Of a stretch of DNA of 64,000 nt, positions 46,901-60,166 are shown one piece after another. The DNA comes from Ectocarpus siliculosus (Eukaryota; Sar; Phaeophyceae; Ectocarpales; Ectocarpaceae). A program made the translations under genes and the position numbers. The notes beneath the pieces were generated by a model. It made no database searches, was not told the origin of the DNA, and saw only the letters and a program-made list of their open reading frames with translations. Every line of letters begins with the position of its first letter. Position 1 is the stretch's first letter. The DNA lies in contig FN647684.1 of assembly GCA_000310025.1 (NCBI GenBank), positions 138,565-202,564 of the forward strand, given 5' to 3'.

Positions 46901-49045
46901 GGCATCGTGCGCTTTCCTTCCTTGCTGCAACCGCACACCCTGCATTCCACGACACAACAGTCCCATCTTCAGCCTTCACGCTCAACACACACTCTGCTCA
47001 ACGGTGCCAGTCAGTCTCCCGTTGTCCTTGCCCTTCTCACCCTCCATTTGACAGTCCTCTCCTCGACTTCGTCCAGAGTTATCGGCAGCATCGGTAGGGA
47101 CTCGACCGACCTCTCCAGTTTCTCGCCGGCACTGTCCAAGGATAAGCCACAAAACACACACACACAAAATCCAAGCAGCAGATGAAAAAACAACCGTGGC
47201 GTTTCTGCTGACATGATAGCCTTGGTGGAGGCCGTGTATCTGTATCGCTGAAACACACCGCAAAAAGTGTGGGCACCTGCCAGTCTCTGTTTTCCCCCAA
47301 CACGAGCACCCGGAACAGAGACCGCACACGCTCTTCTTTCGTCTCGGAGACGTGATGTTGGTTTGACGTGATGTTGGTTTCTGGCATGGAAAGGGCCACG
47401 TCATGCCGCTTCGAATACAGAGGAGTGGTTTGGGTGCAGGCCGCGGCTAGCCGACTCTGGTGACCACGGTTAAAGCTTAAGCTTCCTCTATGACAGGCGT
47501 CGTCGGTGCCATTGCGAGGGGGCACCATGCTCCCATCACAACACGAGCAGCACCGAAACGCGCACCCATGATGCTCGTTGCGACAACGGTGCCCAATCGA
47601 AAACCGGGACAGACATCAGGGACTGATGTCTTCTGCCCCATTCAGCCGCTCGCAGGGGGGTCCACTTCCCTGCCGATGAGCATCCAACAACCACCAATAT
47701 TTGCCAATTTTTTCTCCCACGGAACAAAATCAAAATGTGATCTGGTCTGCCAAGCGCCATCACGCCGTGTCGTGTACTGGCCGACGGCAGTTCCCCTCCC
47801 TCCTTCGCTCGTTTACTCTGACTTCACGCACCTCTTGACCAAGTCTTCCAAAGAGTTGAGGTCTTCGTGGGTTCCCTCCAACAGGTCCTGGCTTAGGCCG
47901 ACGTTCTCGTCCTCCGCATCAATCAGAAGTCCTCGAATCTGCGACAAGAGCGAGGAGGAGACGGTGGTGTGTCCGAACGCGTCGAAACAACAAAACAAGT
48001 GGATTTGATACATCAAAAAGGCGTACTCTCGGCTAGCGGGACCAGCATGGAGCGTCACCTAAAACAGCACCTCCTGCGTTCATCCAGACGTCGATATGCA
48101 TGCGTCCACTAACACACACGGACTATGCAATATATGCAATACACGGCCAGCGGAATATGTCGCGACGCACAAAGGGGGATACTTGCTCGTTCTACCTCTG
48201 AGGCTAACCGAAAGACGAGAAAGAAAAAACGTGCATCTGTCTTAAGAGCGAGTACGAACTTGCTCTGTCGCCTGGTCATCTTTAACGTTTGAAGTGTGAA
48301 TAGCGGCAGACAAAGCGGTAGCAGCTCTCTTTATACGCCCGCTACGCAAGGGCGCACTCACAAAAGGTCTCACGCAGAGCACCAGCCCGAAAATTCGGAT
48401 GCGGAACGCACTCGACCCACAATTCACCCACGCACGTGCCCCACTGCTGTGAGGCAACCGTCTCACCTTACCGATGGCATGCGCGATGCTCTCGGGGTTG
48501 GACTGCTCCACGGCCAGCTGCCTCGCTAGCTCCACCTTCGTCCGGCTAGCCTCCAAGTCTTCCATGCCCTCCCGGACCCGCGACAGGCGCGGCCACAGGT
48601 CCGACAACCCCTCTACGCCACCTCTCGACCCCTCCTCCGCATCTTCGTCCGACAGCAGCGTGCCAGATAGAAAAGGTTCGGAGAGAGGCCCTAACATATC
48701 CTCACCCCAGTCGTCTACAAAGCTTTCTACGACAGACCTGGGCGAGCGGGGGCGGGCGCGCGGGGGGAGGGGGTTGTGCTGTGAACGTCGTCGAGAGTTA
48801 AGTCAGCGGAGGCTTTGGTTTCCGCCATTTTCGTGCATGCCTTATAGAGAGTATTGTAGATAGAGTTAGGCGGTGAGTGTCTTGAAGGTAGGGCGGGGGG
48901 TGTCGCTGATCGTTGGGGGACGGCCACCGAGGTTCATGTACGACGACGGCGCTTGAGCAAAGGTGGGGCCACGGACACAGACAGAACACTCGCTCGAGAT
49001 TCCCTCTCGCAACCACCCTGAAAGCATGGGTTGTGACTCTCTCAA

Positions 49046-49076
<31 letters not shown>

Positions 49077-51784
49077 TTCGCAACCAACAAGCAAAGCACG
49101 TTGTCAGCACCTCATCCTGTCCATGAAGGCCATCTCCCCTTCTCGAAACTCGTCCAGCTCCTCCACCCAGTGGTGCAGCAGAGACGCGTCGTCTGCGGAC
49201 CCCCCCCCGTGCCCACCCTCGAAACGGCACCGCTGCTCCAGCCTCGCGCGGCGAGCTTCCGCCTGCTTCAGCTGGGCGACCACGCTCCTCGCCTGCTCGC
49301 GGCGTCGCAACAGCAACCACGAAAGCGGAGCAGCCGAAAGAAGCGGCGGGACGGTGTCAACGGTTAAAAGTCAGGGTTCGCGTTGCTTTCAGTATTTCTC
49401 CTGTGTCCACCGTTTCCCGGCTGGCAACACAAACGGTGAAATGTTTACCGCCGTCAAGGCGCGACATACGTCACTGTGCTTGGGAGCATCGAGCACGCAA
49501 ACCGCTCGCGACCTTGTGAACGACCAAGGCAGGGGCCCTTGAACACTCAGACACGCACCAACTACTCTGTTGCCCCCCCCGGCGCTCATCTAAGACAACA
49601 CCAGTCAAACGAGAGGCAGACGGTTACGAAACCATCCATGTGTTTTCTCATGCTCAAAAATTAGCATGAGCTGACGCTCCACCGGGGCGCGGTACAAAAT
49701 TAAAGTAAGCCAGGCCACTAGTATACCTTGTCTGCCAGAGCCACCTCTGCCGGGGTGAACATGCGGTCTAACGCCCTCAGGCGGCCATCGGCCCGCGAAA
49801 ACAGCTCGAAGGCGTTGGCGTCGACGGTGTAGATGAGGGGGGACATGAGTTCTCGTAGGGCTCCAAGCTGGCGTCATGACGGGGCGAGTGTGGGGGCAGG
49901 AAAGGTCACCACCGGGTGATGCTGAAGAGATTGAGCTCGAGCGGGGGGATGCTCAAGAGATAACCGGCTCCGGTTTGACGGCAGCATCCCTATGGACCAC
50001 GCGGATTGCTCACCACTTGGCTCGCCAACGGCTGTAAATGCGTGGGAAGAGTCTCGTGCAGCAGGCCTGTACGTAGCTGCGGAGTGCTGAAGCGCGACCC
50101 GCAAGAATTCGATCGGCGCGCCACGCCGACGCTGCCCTGCAACGACACCGTCACCTTTGTGCGATTCTAAGGCCTCACCTTCACCGAGCACCCGTTCACT
50201 GATGCCGAGGACCCCTTGCCCCCCACGGTTCGGTTCACCTTCAGTCTTCGCCCGCCATCCACCAAGGGCACGCCGAAACGTTCAAGTACCTGCATCGCAG
50301 CACGTGAGGGTGGTCTCAGTCTGGCATTTTGATGAATTCCACGAGTATTATGAGACCAACCCGCTTGCGCATGCGCTGCCGCCCACATCAACGTTGTACA
50401 AAGTTGTCATAGGGTGAATGGTTCCTTGTCTCCATGCCTTCTACCGAGGAGAGCGGGTACTCAAGGCGCAGCAGTACTGCTTTTGGAGCGCGAGGTATGG
50501 CTGTCAACGTCCAGCGCTTCTTCCTCGGCCTCCCACGCAGCCTCTCTGAGCAACGAGGCGAATCGTTGCGAACAATCCGCTTGTCAGCAGGTGGTACATG
50601 GCACCAGCGACTGCTCTAGGCCCAACGAGCAAGTAATTCCCAGGACAACACTAGAACGCAACCGCCGCGCCTAGCCAGTGCTAACCTCCGCCGTTGACGC
50701 TCGGTGACCTTCGGCAAGCTCCAGCTGCAGTTGAACAGCGGCCGTGGACCCCCTGCTTCCCACCAAGTCGGCGCCCCTCACGCGAGCCCCGGCAGCCAGG
50801 CTGAAGGCGCTGGAGATGAGGCTCTTGCCGGTCCCCGTTTCGCCGGTGACCGCGACCAAGCCGCGTCCGAGCTGGATCGGTTCGATGAGCAAATACCAAG
50901 GTGGTAAAAACCATCACCGTGCAAGTCTTTATCAGTGGCTCATGTTACAGACGTGAACATGTCTAGGTGGCCTTGCATCGATTGGTGTACGCAGCAAACA
51001 ACGAGATCGGGCGGAAGCGCGCCAAGATCCAAGTATCTGCTCCGAATAAGGAGGCAAGATAATGCTGATCATGAACTTTTGAGACCTAGTCCCTGCGAAG
51101 TTCCACATCGTGCCCACGCGTTCCACACACGAGGTGCACGCAGGGACCCCTTCTTCAAAAGTCGATGGCATGCACATGCAGTCTACATGTTGCGGGTGTG
51201 CTATGCAGGTCTAGACCATCGCTCGGCACCTGCCGTCGTTCACAGCAGTACACACAGACCGCCGAATCCGCACACACCTTGATCGAGACGTTGTCCACCA
51301 TGGCCAGATTATCAACCTCAACCCTGGTGATCCTGCTTGCTCTGCCCAGGTCCAGCGGCAACGCGAGGCCTCCGATGGTGTCTGCTCTCATGCTCCCAAC
51401 GCCGCCTGCGGCCAGGCCGTTGCCATACTCTCTCCTTGCCGGTGTTGGGGTGCGGTTGAGACTGCTCTGATGTTCAACCTCAGCGCTGCGCATTCGTTCG
51501 CCGTCCGGACTATCCCGTATTCTCTCGGAGTACATGCTACACCTGCCGGCGTGTGGACGCACTCGAGACCTTGTACTGCTGCGTAGCAAACCCCACGCTG
51601 CTCTGTTGCCAACATGCAAAGCTGTTACTGTTGCAGAGGGTACAAACGACGACGTCGAACTCGTCTCCCTTCGACGTCGACAGCGGCCATACGGCGGTGT
51701 GTTCCTCGCGCCCAGGGCAAACGGGAGATTGTCGTGTGGCCATGCTAATCCAGCCAACACGAAAACTACTCCAGCCCGCGCCAT
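43991..51784 (-). CDS. recN: DNA repair protein RecN homologue (SMC-like ATPase), probably plastid-targeted
   Basis: RecN is an SMC-like ATPase acting at DNA double-strand breaks in bacteria; plants and algae have organelle-type homologues. Twelve exons join in phase to 923 residues: 51784-51278, 50871-50686, 50289-50179, 49867-49727, 49292-49111, 48737-48467, 47938-47832, 47131-47041, 46253-46072, 45518-45374, 45050-44646 and 44434-43991. The N-terminus (MARAGVVFVLAGLAW, then LPFALGA) looks like a signal peptide plus transit region. Then come ITRVEVDNLAMVDNVSIK, Walker A GETGTGKS (K185), VNRTVGGKGSSASVNG, a coiled-coil middle with DLARKHGVPPERL, then GADRVQFLMEANEG, the ABC signature position SSGEKSR (678-684), Walker B AVLYDEID (D750, E751), and VVVVTHTASVAALADQH (H782). 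The signature deviates from the usual SGGELSR. The C-terminus adds about 120 low-complexity residues. Bacterial RecN is near 550 residues, so the extra length is presequence, linkers and tail. Confidence 0.93.
45105..45215. repeat. Dispersed repeat copy 1
   Basis: GGGGGGTGTACT, then CATTGACCTTGTATCCCTAC and GTCGGGACTGAGC. It resembles 63645-63750, which has CATTGACCTCGCATCCCTAC and GCCGGGACGGAGC after the same G-run and TGTACT. It lies in a RecN intron. Confidence 0.6.
49043..49072. repeat. (CT)n microsatellite
   Basis: A CT dinucleotide run in a RecN intron. Confidence 0.95.
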
Positions 51785-52030
51785 TGCCTGCTGTGATTGC
51801 TGGCTGCCGCCTTACTCGAGATGCCTCTGGCCAGCTAACTGCTAGCTGCACAGGCCAGCAGGCCCTGCGGGGCACCCCAAACGAGAACCCCATGGTATGT
51901 TTGTTGGGGGCTCCGCAGGTTGCAACGGCCAGGCACCACGGGGCAACACAAGAGAGGGCAGGCAGGCACCGAGCAGTGCAGTTAGCTCTCCAGGCAAGGT
52001 GGGTGTGCGATACTGCTGCACGTGGAGGAC
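51785..52030. promoter_or_regulatory. Short bidirectional promoter region of recN and the NOG1-like gene
   Basis: Only 246 bp separate the divergent start codons of the two predicted organelle genes. Both promoters and 5' UTRs must fit here, which makes shared regulation plausible. No TATA box is evident. GGCCAG-type words and CAGGCA repeats occur but are not assigned to a factor. Confidence 0.55.
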
Positions 52031-55000
52031 ATGACACGGGCGTGCGCTACTCTGACGCTTTTTCTTGGCTTACCCCAAGGGACGATGGGTTTCGCGTCAA
52101 GCTTCTCCGCTTGTAGGTCACAGGCCTCGGCCGCGCCACGGACGGCGCTGCTCCGTGGGTGCCGGGTGTGGGGACGAACAAGCAGCAGCAGAAGCAGCAG
52201 CAGCAGCGAGAGGCAACCGCTCCGTCACTTGCGACGGAGACGCTCGGAGGGCCTCGTTGCATCGCTTTCTACGAAAGGAGAGAGAGAAGGCCACCCAGCG
52301 ACCGAAGGTGCGCAGCAATCAACAGCGTTCGGGAGGGCTTACATAGCATGTTTTAGCTTCTGGGCGCATGGAGACAGCAGTGAGGTGATGGCGTGGGTTT
52401 ACTGACATCCAGCGTTGCTTATCTGGCGCTATTCTCCGGATATTCTCCGTGCAAAGCGAGGAGTCTTGGAAAGTGTTTGTAAGGCCTGCTCGAGCACATG
52501 TATTTACAAGATCCAACTTGAACCGCCGGCAGCCTGATGGAAAAGGACGTCGACGATCCCACTGAGCGTCAGGGAGGGACATAGCATATTTCAACTTCAT
52601 GTCAGTCATCGTGTCCTCCTTGTACCAACAGCCGTGCTACCCCCCCCCCCGGAATTCACAGAAGAAGCGCAACTGCCCCAACAGCTTTCGTCAGTGCCGG
52701 AATCGCAGCGTCGTCACCAACAACAGCCACAACAGCCACGTAGTAAAAGGGGCACCACACGAAAGCGGCTAACGTCGACAGGAGGACTCAAGTCCCTCCC
52801 CATCGTCACGCCCTCGATAGAGCTTCTCTCGCACGCTAGCCGGAGGTCCAAGAAGGTGTCTCAGGTGCGCCTCAGTCATCGCTTTTAGAGCCGATCGCCC
52901 CGATGGTTCAGGTGGTACCCTAGCCTTCGGACTCTCTTCAGCATGGATTGCGGGATTCTACACAGTAAGAGGTGGAACGCGTAACCTACCTGTAGTTGTG
53001 GATATGTACATGTAGACGAAAAATAGCTTATCGTGGGCCCGACAGAGTACCCTTACACCCTGGAAAATATATGTATTCATTGATTTATTGGTCCCACAAT
53101 AGAGTTGAAATTTTGGTAACCGATTCCTATTGCTGTTTTAGACACACGAAAGATTTGAGCGTCCTGCTGAACCCTTCTCGCGCTAAACGTTGAAGGCAAG
53201 AGATTCCAGTGTTTCCCTTCCTCCTGTGCGACCCTATCTGGTTCGTCACTCACTCAAACATAGACCGGGCAGGTGAAGACTGGGGCCCAAAATAGATGGA
53301 GACGAAAGCACACACACATTTGTTGGAGTGAGTTGTTGCGACGTGTTGTTGTGTTGCTGCTGTAGGATTTAGTATGCGAGGTCATGCCACCGGCGCGTGC
53401 AGCCCCAGCGAAACCCTACCCCGTACCCTCTCCCGCGACCCATATTACCCCACCTCACCCAACCAACCAGGACATGCTCATAAAGAACGCCCGGAATAGG
53501 TCGAGGAAGTGGGTGGCGGAGAGGATGGACATGTTGGGCAAGGCCACGTCGAAGCCGTTGAGAGATATAATCCGGCAGTACAAGCACCAGCTGCCCATCT
53601 TGCACCCCTTTGAGGCGACCTTGGCGGACCTAACGGTGCGGGCGAGGGAGAAGACGGGCGAGCGGACGCTGCAGGTGAGCTGCGCCCTTGCCGTGCTCAA
53701 GCAAGGCGCCTACCTCTGGAGGTGTTTATTTTGCGCACGAATAGGATAGCACACAGAAGGGGGGAGGCTAGATGCAGTGGGGTCCGCACTGGTCTGAATA
53801 AGGCGGTCGCCCTACGGAGGGTGGAGTTGGCTGGCATAGACGGGTTAATCAAGTTTGAATAAGGCAGTTATTATCAGCAGCCCCTGCTCCGCCTTATTCG
53901 GGAACCTCCACTGTACGAGAGGAGATTAGGGAGGAAAACTAGGAGGTGTACGGGGAGTTGTTGAAAGAGGGATCACTGGTTTGTCTACATGGCCCGATGG
54001 ACTACGGGAACCAGCTGAAACTGAGGGTTCGAGTAGGGTACGTGAAGGGTATGTGGAATTGCCAGAAAGAAGACCAGAAGGCGGGAGGAGAAGAAAACTC
54101 TCCGATGACACACCCATCCATGTGGCATTGCAGAAGAGAGTGGAACTCACACCGTTGGGGAAAGTCAAAACTCTTCAAAGAGCTATTTAGCAGGGAAGCC
54201 CTCGAGAAAGAGATGAGGTCAAGAGATGGATGTGATGTGTTTTTCATTGTGTAAATGATTACTTTGTTTACTACGTGTAGGGTATAGGCACCTTTCTTGT
54301 GCGCGGCTTGGTCAAAACGCGATAACAAAATGGAACCCCGGGAATGGTACGGAGTCTCTACTAGGAATAGGAACGGTGCTCCGTCTCGAAACGGGTGCTT
54401 ATGCAATGGTAAGACAACACAAGGCAAGCAAGAAATGAGCCCCCCCCCCCCCCGCCCGCTGCTCTCTGGTCCATGCTTGCGCGCTGATCGTACTCCTACC
54501 TTTTTCCCTTCCTCCACCCACCCCCAGTCAGTACTGGATGATGTGAACGACTTTCGGAAGGTGGCGTTAGAGATCAGCAAGTCCGCTGCGAGGGAGGGGA
54601 AGCTGGGCGAGAAGAAGTCGGAGATCATGCAGACCATGGACGCGGGCTACAGTCGCATGGAGGATCACTTCTTGACGAACGGAAGTGTCCTCGAAGATCT
54701 GACGGAGATACAGAAGTCTCTCCGCAGCCTGCCCATCGTGCAGCTGCACCTCCCCACGGTGGTTTTGGTGAGACAAGAGAGGAAGAGAGAGAAAGAGAGG
54801 AACAAGTGAAAGCGTTTGTAGGACTCTTATGAGACACTCCCTTGTACCTGGTTGGCCTCTGCGTATGCATCCGAGCCTGCACAACACACGGTAGACAGTT
54901 CGTCCGCGTGTGGGTGGCTAAAAACCTCTTGGGCACGACCGCGTGCCGTGGTTCCCCATCCTGTGAACCCTGCGAGTTATTTTCCTTTTCCCGCTCTTGT

Positions 55001-57670
55001 CTTGAGTATCGTAGGGCGCGGAGAGATGACACCCCCTGAGAACGACTTTCAAAGCTCGATTGCTTTACAACCAAGCGGGTGCCGAAAGACCCCGATACGT
55101 CTATACGGAAAGCCCTCGACACCATGTTTCCAAAACACCACTATCATTGGTGTTGGCACAACCTGGAGCAATCGAGTATTGAAAACTGGTCTGGGGCGGA
55201 GATGCCATCTCTCCTCTCCGCCCCTTGCGGTGTCTCGCCTTTTCCCTCCTCGGTGCTGACATTTACCCCCGCGTGCCGGCGGCAACGTGCCTGCACTTGT
55301 CGACGTCCTCTCGGCCAGGTTGGGGCACCAAACGTCGGCAAGAGCTCCATCGTGCGAGCCGTTTCGACCGGCACCCCCGAGGTTAACAGCTACCCCTTCA
55401 CCACCAGGGGGATGGCTCTGGGCCACATGTTTCACCCGGAGACAAACGCGCGGTATCAGGTGACAGGCGCGAGTCGTAATTAGTTGGGTCGGGGAGGAAG
55501 GGGGGCCTTGTAGAAGGTAATTGCTTGGTTGAGCGGCTACGTTCCTCTCGTGGACGATATGAAAGGAGGAAGGGAAGGAGGCGTTGCCTGTTTTTTGTGC
55601 GCCCGGTGGCTGGCTGTGCAATGCGTTGTCCTGTGCAAGACGGGACACGGGCCAAACTCTTCCTCGTCGTGTACTATTCTTCTCCTGTAGGCAGCTATCT
55701 GACGCTCCGGGCATTTGGGCCACAAACGATTCACAACGGAGGGCAATGACGGATTCTAGTTGGCACGAGCTTTCCGCACGCGTTCGAGGGAGAGGCCGTC
55801 GTGTGTGGCAGCTAGGCTAGCCAGCCCATCGGTAGCAATCGGAACACAGACCAACGGCGTTGTTCGGTGGAAGCTGAGGCTGGCTCTCCAAGCGTGAAGC
55901 CACCCTCGTCGGGTGTTGCGAGATAGCGCGTAGAGGTTGGCCACTTGCAGGCACGGCAAACCAAATGCGCGTACAGAATCGGTTCGCTTTCGGTCGAACC
56001 AAGAGGTCACGAAAACAACAACAAATGACGCGTGTTGCCCCAAGAAATCGGGGCGTGCATTCGACAACATCGCTCCCCACCACACCCCATAGCCCCCAAC
56101 TGAGGCATGCGTGAACGAACGTGACGCCTCCAGATCATGGACACCCCCGGGGTTCTGTCGCGTCCCGATGGAGAGCGGAACGAGATGGAAGCGCTGACAC
56201 TCGCGTCGATGCAGCACCTGCCCACTGCGGTAATCTTCGTGATGGACCTTTCCGGACACAGCGGACACCTCTCTTCCCTTGAGAACCAGGTGCGGTAGTC
56301 GGCCGCGGTTTTTGTGAGATGAGGGTCGGGAGAAGTTCGCAAAACATAACACCCTCTTAGATCCGCTTTTCGTTTCATCCAGAACACCCTCTCAGATCCG
56401 CTTTTTCTCTTCATCAGTACTATTATGAGGTCTACGTGTTTCGTACAAGCGCGCTCGTGAGACTCTCATACGTCCAAATAGTTTCGAGTACCGTTTCTTG
56501 AAGCCGGGACAGGCGACTTGTACCGGACTCTCTTGAATAGGTATTTTTCTCGTGTGCATTATCTCTCAAACCGTTTGTGTAGCCGCTGCTGACCGCTGTA
56601 CGCGTGGTTTCGTTGTTAGGGTCGATCGTGGCTTATGCCCGAGTTGTGTTCGGTCCCGTCTCGTGGAAATCGATGGCGGTGCAGGAATGCGCGATGACAG
56701 CCACAGCTTTTGAGGTCTTGGCAGTATGTCTCGAGGACGACAGTACTCTGCCGTGTTAGGGCTTGAGCAGGCAGTCGAGGAGTTTGATGTGCGTGCGTAC
56801 CGGTCCAACACCTTTCGGAAAGCATGCGGCGTGCTTGTGACTTGTTCCTGGCCAGATTGGTAGACCTCATGTGGAGTTGATGTTCCGTTGGTTTGCAGTT
56901 TGTAGCTGTTGCGTATATTATAGTGTTCAGCGCAGCGCGCACAGGCGGGCGACTTGCGGAAGTGAGCCATCGCCCTGCCTGCTCATCTCTTCTGCTTATG
57001 TGTGTGTGCTTGTCCGTGCTTCCCTCCCGTCCTCCCTCCCTCCCTCATTTATGTGGCAAAGATGCAAGTTCGACACGAGCTGAGAAGACGATTTCCTCGC
57101 CGGCCATGGTTAGACGTCGTGAGCAAGGCGGACCTCCCCCGCCTGGAGTTGGAAAAGGCTAAGGAGGCCTTGCCGGAGGGGTACCTCGATCTCTCAACGC
57201 TTGACGGAACGGGTGTGGATGAGCTCAAAACAAGGTTCGTGCTTTTACAGTGGTGTTCGTCAAAGCCAGGTGCACAGGTTTATTCAGAGGGAAGGGGTCG
57301 TAGTTTTCAACGTTCTTGGGAACGTTGCAGCAGAGGTGACGGCGGGTTACATATGCCACAGTAATATAGTAGGGCACTCACACTGCCCTCGCTGTTTTAC
57401 ACATTCGAATGGTGTAGCTTGCATCGGGCGCCTAACCTTTGGGTATACCGGTGCGCGGAGAGAAAATACATTCGATTCGCGGTGCCCCCTCACGTAGACC
57501 AAGGTCCACCTCTAAGATATATAGCAGGTCTTTGTTATTACTTTCTCGGTGCTGTTGATTGTTTTTCGACGTCGTTTCGCTTGGTGTTCTCGTTTCTGTT
57601 TCGCAGACTCTTCGAAATGTACGAGATCATCGAACGGATCCTTGCACCTCCTCCAGACGTGCAAAGGTGA
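52031..57670 (+). CDS. NOG1/Obg-family GTPase, plastid NOG1-like (PDE318 type)
   Basis: A translation-factor-class GTPase of the NOG1 family, probably assisting large ribosomal subunit assembly, here likely in the plastid. Eight exons (52031-52307, 52662-52864, 53471-53674, 54528-54767, 55319-55459, 56134-56289, 57062-57234, 57607-57670) join in phase to 485 residues. Exon 1, the least certain, gives MTRACATLTLFLG, then TMGFASSFSA, resembling a signal peptide followed by a Phe-containing plastid motif, and a Ser/Arg-rich transit. The NOG1 N-terminal helical region runs from LKSLPIVTPSIELLSHASRR to LPIVQLHLPTVVL. The G domain has G1 GAPNVGKSS (K316), a G2-region YPFTTRG, G3 DTPG (358-361), G4 SKAD (428-431, in place of NKxD) and a G5-region LDGTGVDEL. 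It ends soon after the G domain, lacking the long basic tail of nucleolar NOG1. This fits the short plastid form. Confidence 0.92.
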
Positions 57671-60166
57671 CTGACGTAAGCAAGAAGCACCAAGGAGAAA
57701 GAGGGACAGATCAAATGCTAGCAGCGGGAGGACAGCGAGAGGACTCTGTGCTCACTCCATCACACCCACCCCTTGGATTCGTGGATTTCCATCGGCCAGA
57801 AACCCTCTCGAAATGCTGAGACGGAACATGTCGCGGGTTTTCCTGCCATGCATGCGTTTGATGCCCGGAGCGCTCTGGGATGATTGGCGCACCGAATGAA
57901 CAATATGTAGCAGAGGGGGGCATGCCTGGGGAAGGGGGAGTGGGTGCAGTCTGGAGTCGCAGTTGCTCCATGTCCCGGCACCGATGCCATCGTTCTTACA
58001 GCAGACGGCCACACTAGGTGAATCGGTAACGATAGCGGTAAGCGTGAAGTCGCCCAGTACTGTTTTGGTCGGGGAAGAGGTCCTGGCGACTCTCTGCAAT
58101 CTGTCCCTTCCGATGTTGACGCTGCTTTTCGCCACCCCCTTTCACCCACGGAAGTTCGAAGGCAAGCCAACCGCTACGAACAATGCCGAACCCAAATGTC
58201 AAAACCAACAACGGTTGACAGGTTGCCCACGAAGCTCTTCTTTCTCAGAGAGAGGCCTTTGCGCGGGGTTTTTCTACAGAGCGAGACACACCGTGTTCGC
58301 CAAGAGCCCCGCCCGAGCGTCGCCGCACTCGAAAGAGAGATAAGAGAGATGCCCTGTCCAAACTATGTGGCAAAACACCGGCGGGGCTGAGCCTTGCGAA
58401 CAAGCTTTTCGAGCACGCACGCGCTCCCACCACACGCAGATCAATCCGGCGCGGGAATGCTTATGTTTTCATGTGCAGAATAAACGATTGGTGTACTGCT
58501 TTTTGCTTCCCTTCCTAAATCAATTTCGCGAGGTTTTGTGTGCGTTTGTGTGCTCCCTCAGAGGTCGGGGGACCAAAAGCGGTCACAGCTATTTGTAGAA
58601 CAACGGGATCTGGTCGCCAACCCACCACGACTACCATAAGTACCAGGTATAACGTTTAAATGGTGGGGAGACTATGTTCCCTGCAACGTCCAAAGCAAGG
58701 GGGCTTCATTTCTGTCTTCGCGTTATACTCGTCAGCAAGCGAGAAGATAAAACCTGTCCATTGAACTCGTTACCGATCGACAGGCTGCTATCATCAGGTC
58801 TGTATTCCAGGTGTTCCTGCCTTCGGACCCTGCTCTCTCTGCCTCCATTTCACTCTCTTCTCTTGTAGCCACCCGGGTCCTGGAGTATCTAGTGTCTTGA
58901 TTGAGATACTCCTCACTATACCTCAACTATTAATAGCAAGAGCCTCCTCTGATGTCTTGAGATACTCCTCACTACACCTCAACTAGCAAGAGCCTCCTCC
59001 ATCTGTCACAATCTGTAACTAACTGCTGTCGCCGACCAAATTTGTTCGTGGCACTTACAATACGCTACTTGTAGATGTTTCCTCAAACTCCGTTTGGGCC
59101 CCCAGCAAAAAGGTCGGGGTATTAACAGCGACTTTGACAATGGAGTAGACATAAAGATCCCCGTGTCCTGCTGGTCGTCACGCCACGAGCTTCAAGATTC
59201 GTGTCGTGTTTTGGGTTGACAAGGTGTGGCGGCCAGGATGATGCGCAGGGAATTACCCCCTACTTTCATATATTAGTACCACGAAACAAAGCGAAAATGA
59301 AGTTCTCTGCTTACTCACCTTGCCTCACGTATCGGACCCCGTCACTTACCAGGCTGTCCTGTCGCGACAGCGCGCACAATATGCTCTCACAACAACAAAA
59401 ACGAACACAAAAACTTGTTGTTCGTACACACGGCACACAAAACCCCACAAAAAAAAGATAAAAAAAAGATAAAAAAACGACAAATTCTAGGTTTCTAGGC
59501 TAGGCGTACAACAGAGCTATCGTGTCGTCCCGGAATTAGTACTGTACTCGCGCACACGTGTCGGGGACCCCAAAGCGGTTGACTAGGCTGGCTGTGTTGC
59601 TTCGCGAGCTCCTATCCCGGAAGAGGTTTCCAAAGCACCGGCGAGTGCTGCGGCTTGCCTGCGTTCTAGCGCAAAAGCACGGACGGCAGAACGAATGTGT
59701 TCCAACTTCGCACATGCAATTCAACACTCACTCAGTCACCCCGTCAAGTCAAATCATCAACAGCACACGTCAAGGCGCATCCACAGGCACTTAACCACAC
59801 GTCATGTAGGGGTCCACCTTGGAAAGCTACAATCAAATAATGCTTACTTCGATAAATATAAACTCTTTTACAAACTTTCATACATAGACACGTGCATGCA
59901 TAAACAGTACACAACAATATCACACGATAAAACTCAAACTTCGGAAGTTACAAACACCAAATTTCATGCCGACAACAGAAGTGAAGCAGAGACAAAAAAG
60001 AATGAGAGCACAACCGAATGGCAAAAATGCAACAACTACAGCTGCTCCAACAAACTCCGGGCTGTTCCCCTTCAGCCTATGCCCGCAATCGGTCTCACCC
60101 CCGTCGCGTGTTGCACGCCAACACCGGTGGACATCAATCCCCAACCCCCTCCGACCACCACCCCCT
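57671..60166. other. Convergent intergenic region
   Basis: Lies between the 3' ends of the GTPase and glycosyltransferase-like genes. No gene recognised. It contains a small tandem duplication at 58893-58999. Confidence 0.5.
58893..58999. repeat. Two-copy tandem duplication
   Basis: GATACTCCTCACTA, ACCTCAACTA and AGCAAGAGCCTCCTC occur twice in the same order, about 55 bp apart. The second copy is shorter by a few bases. Confidence 0.8.
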
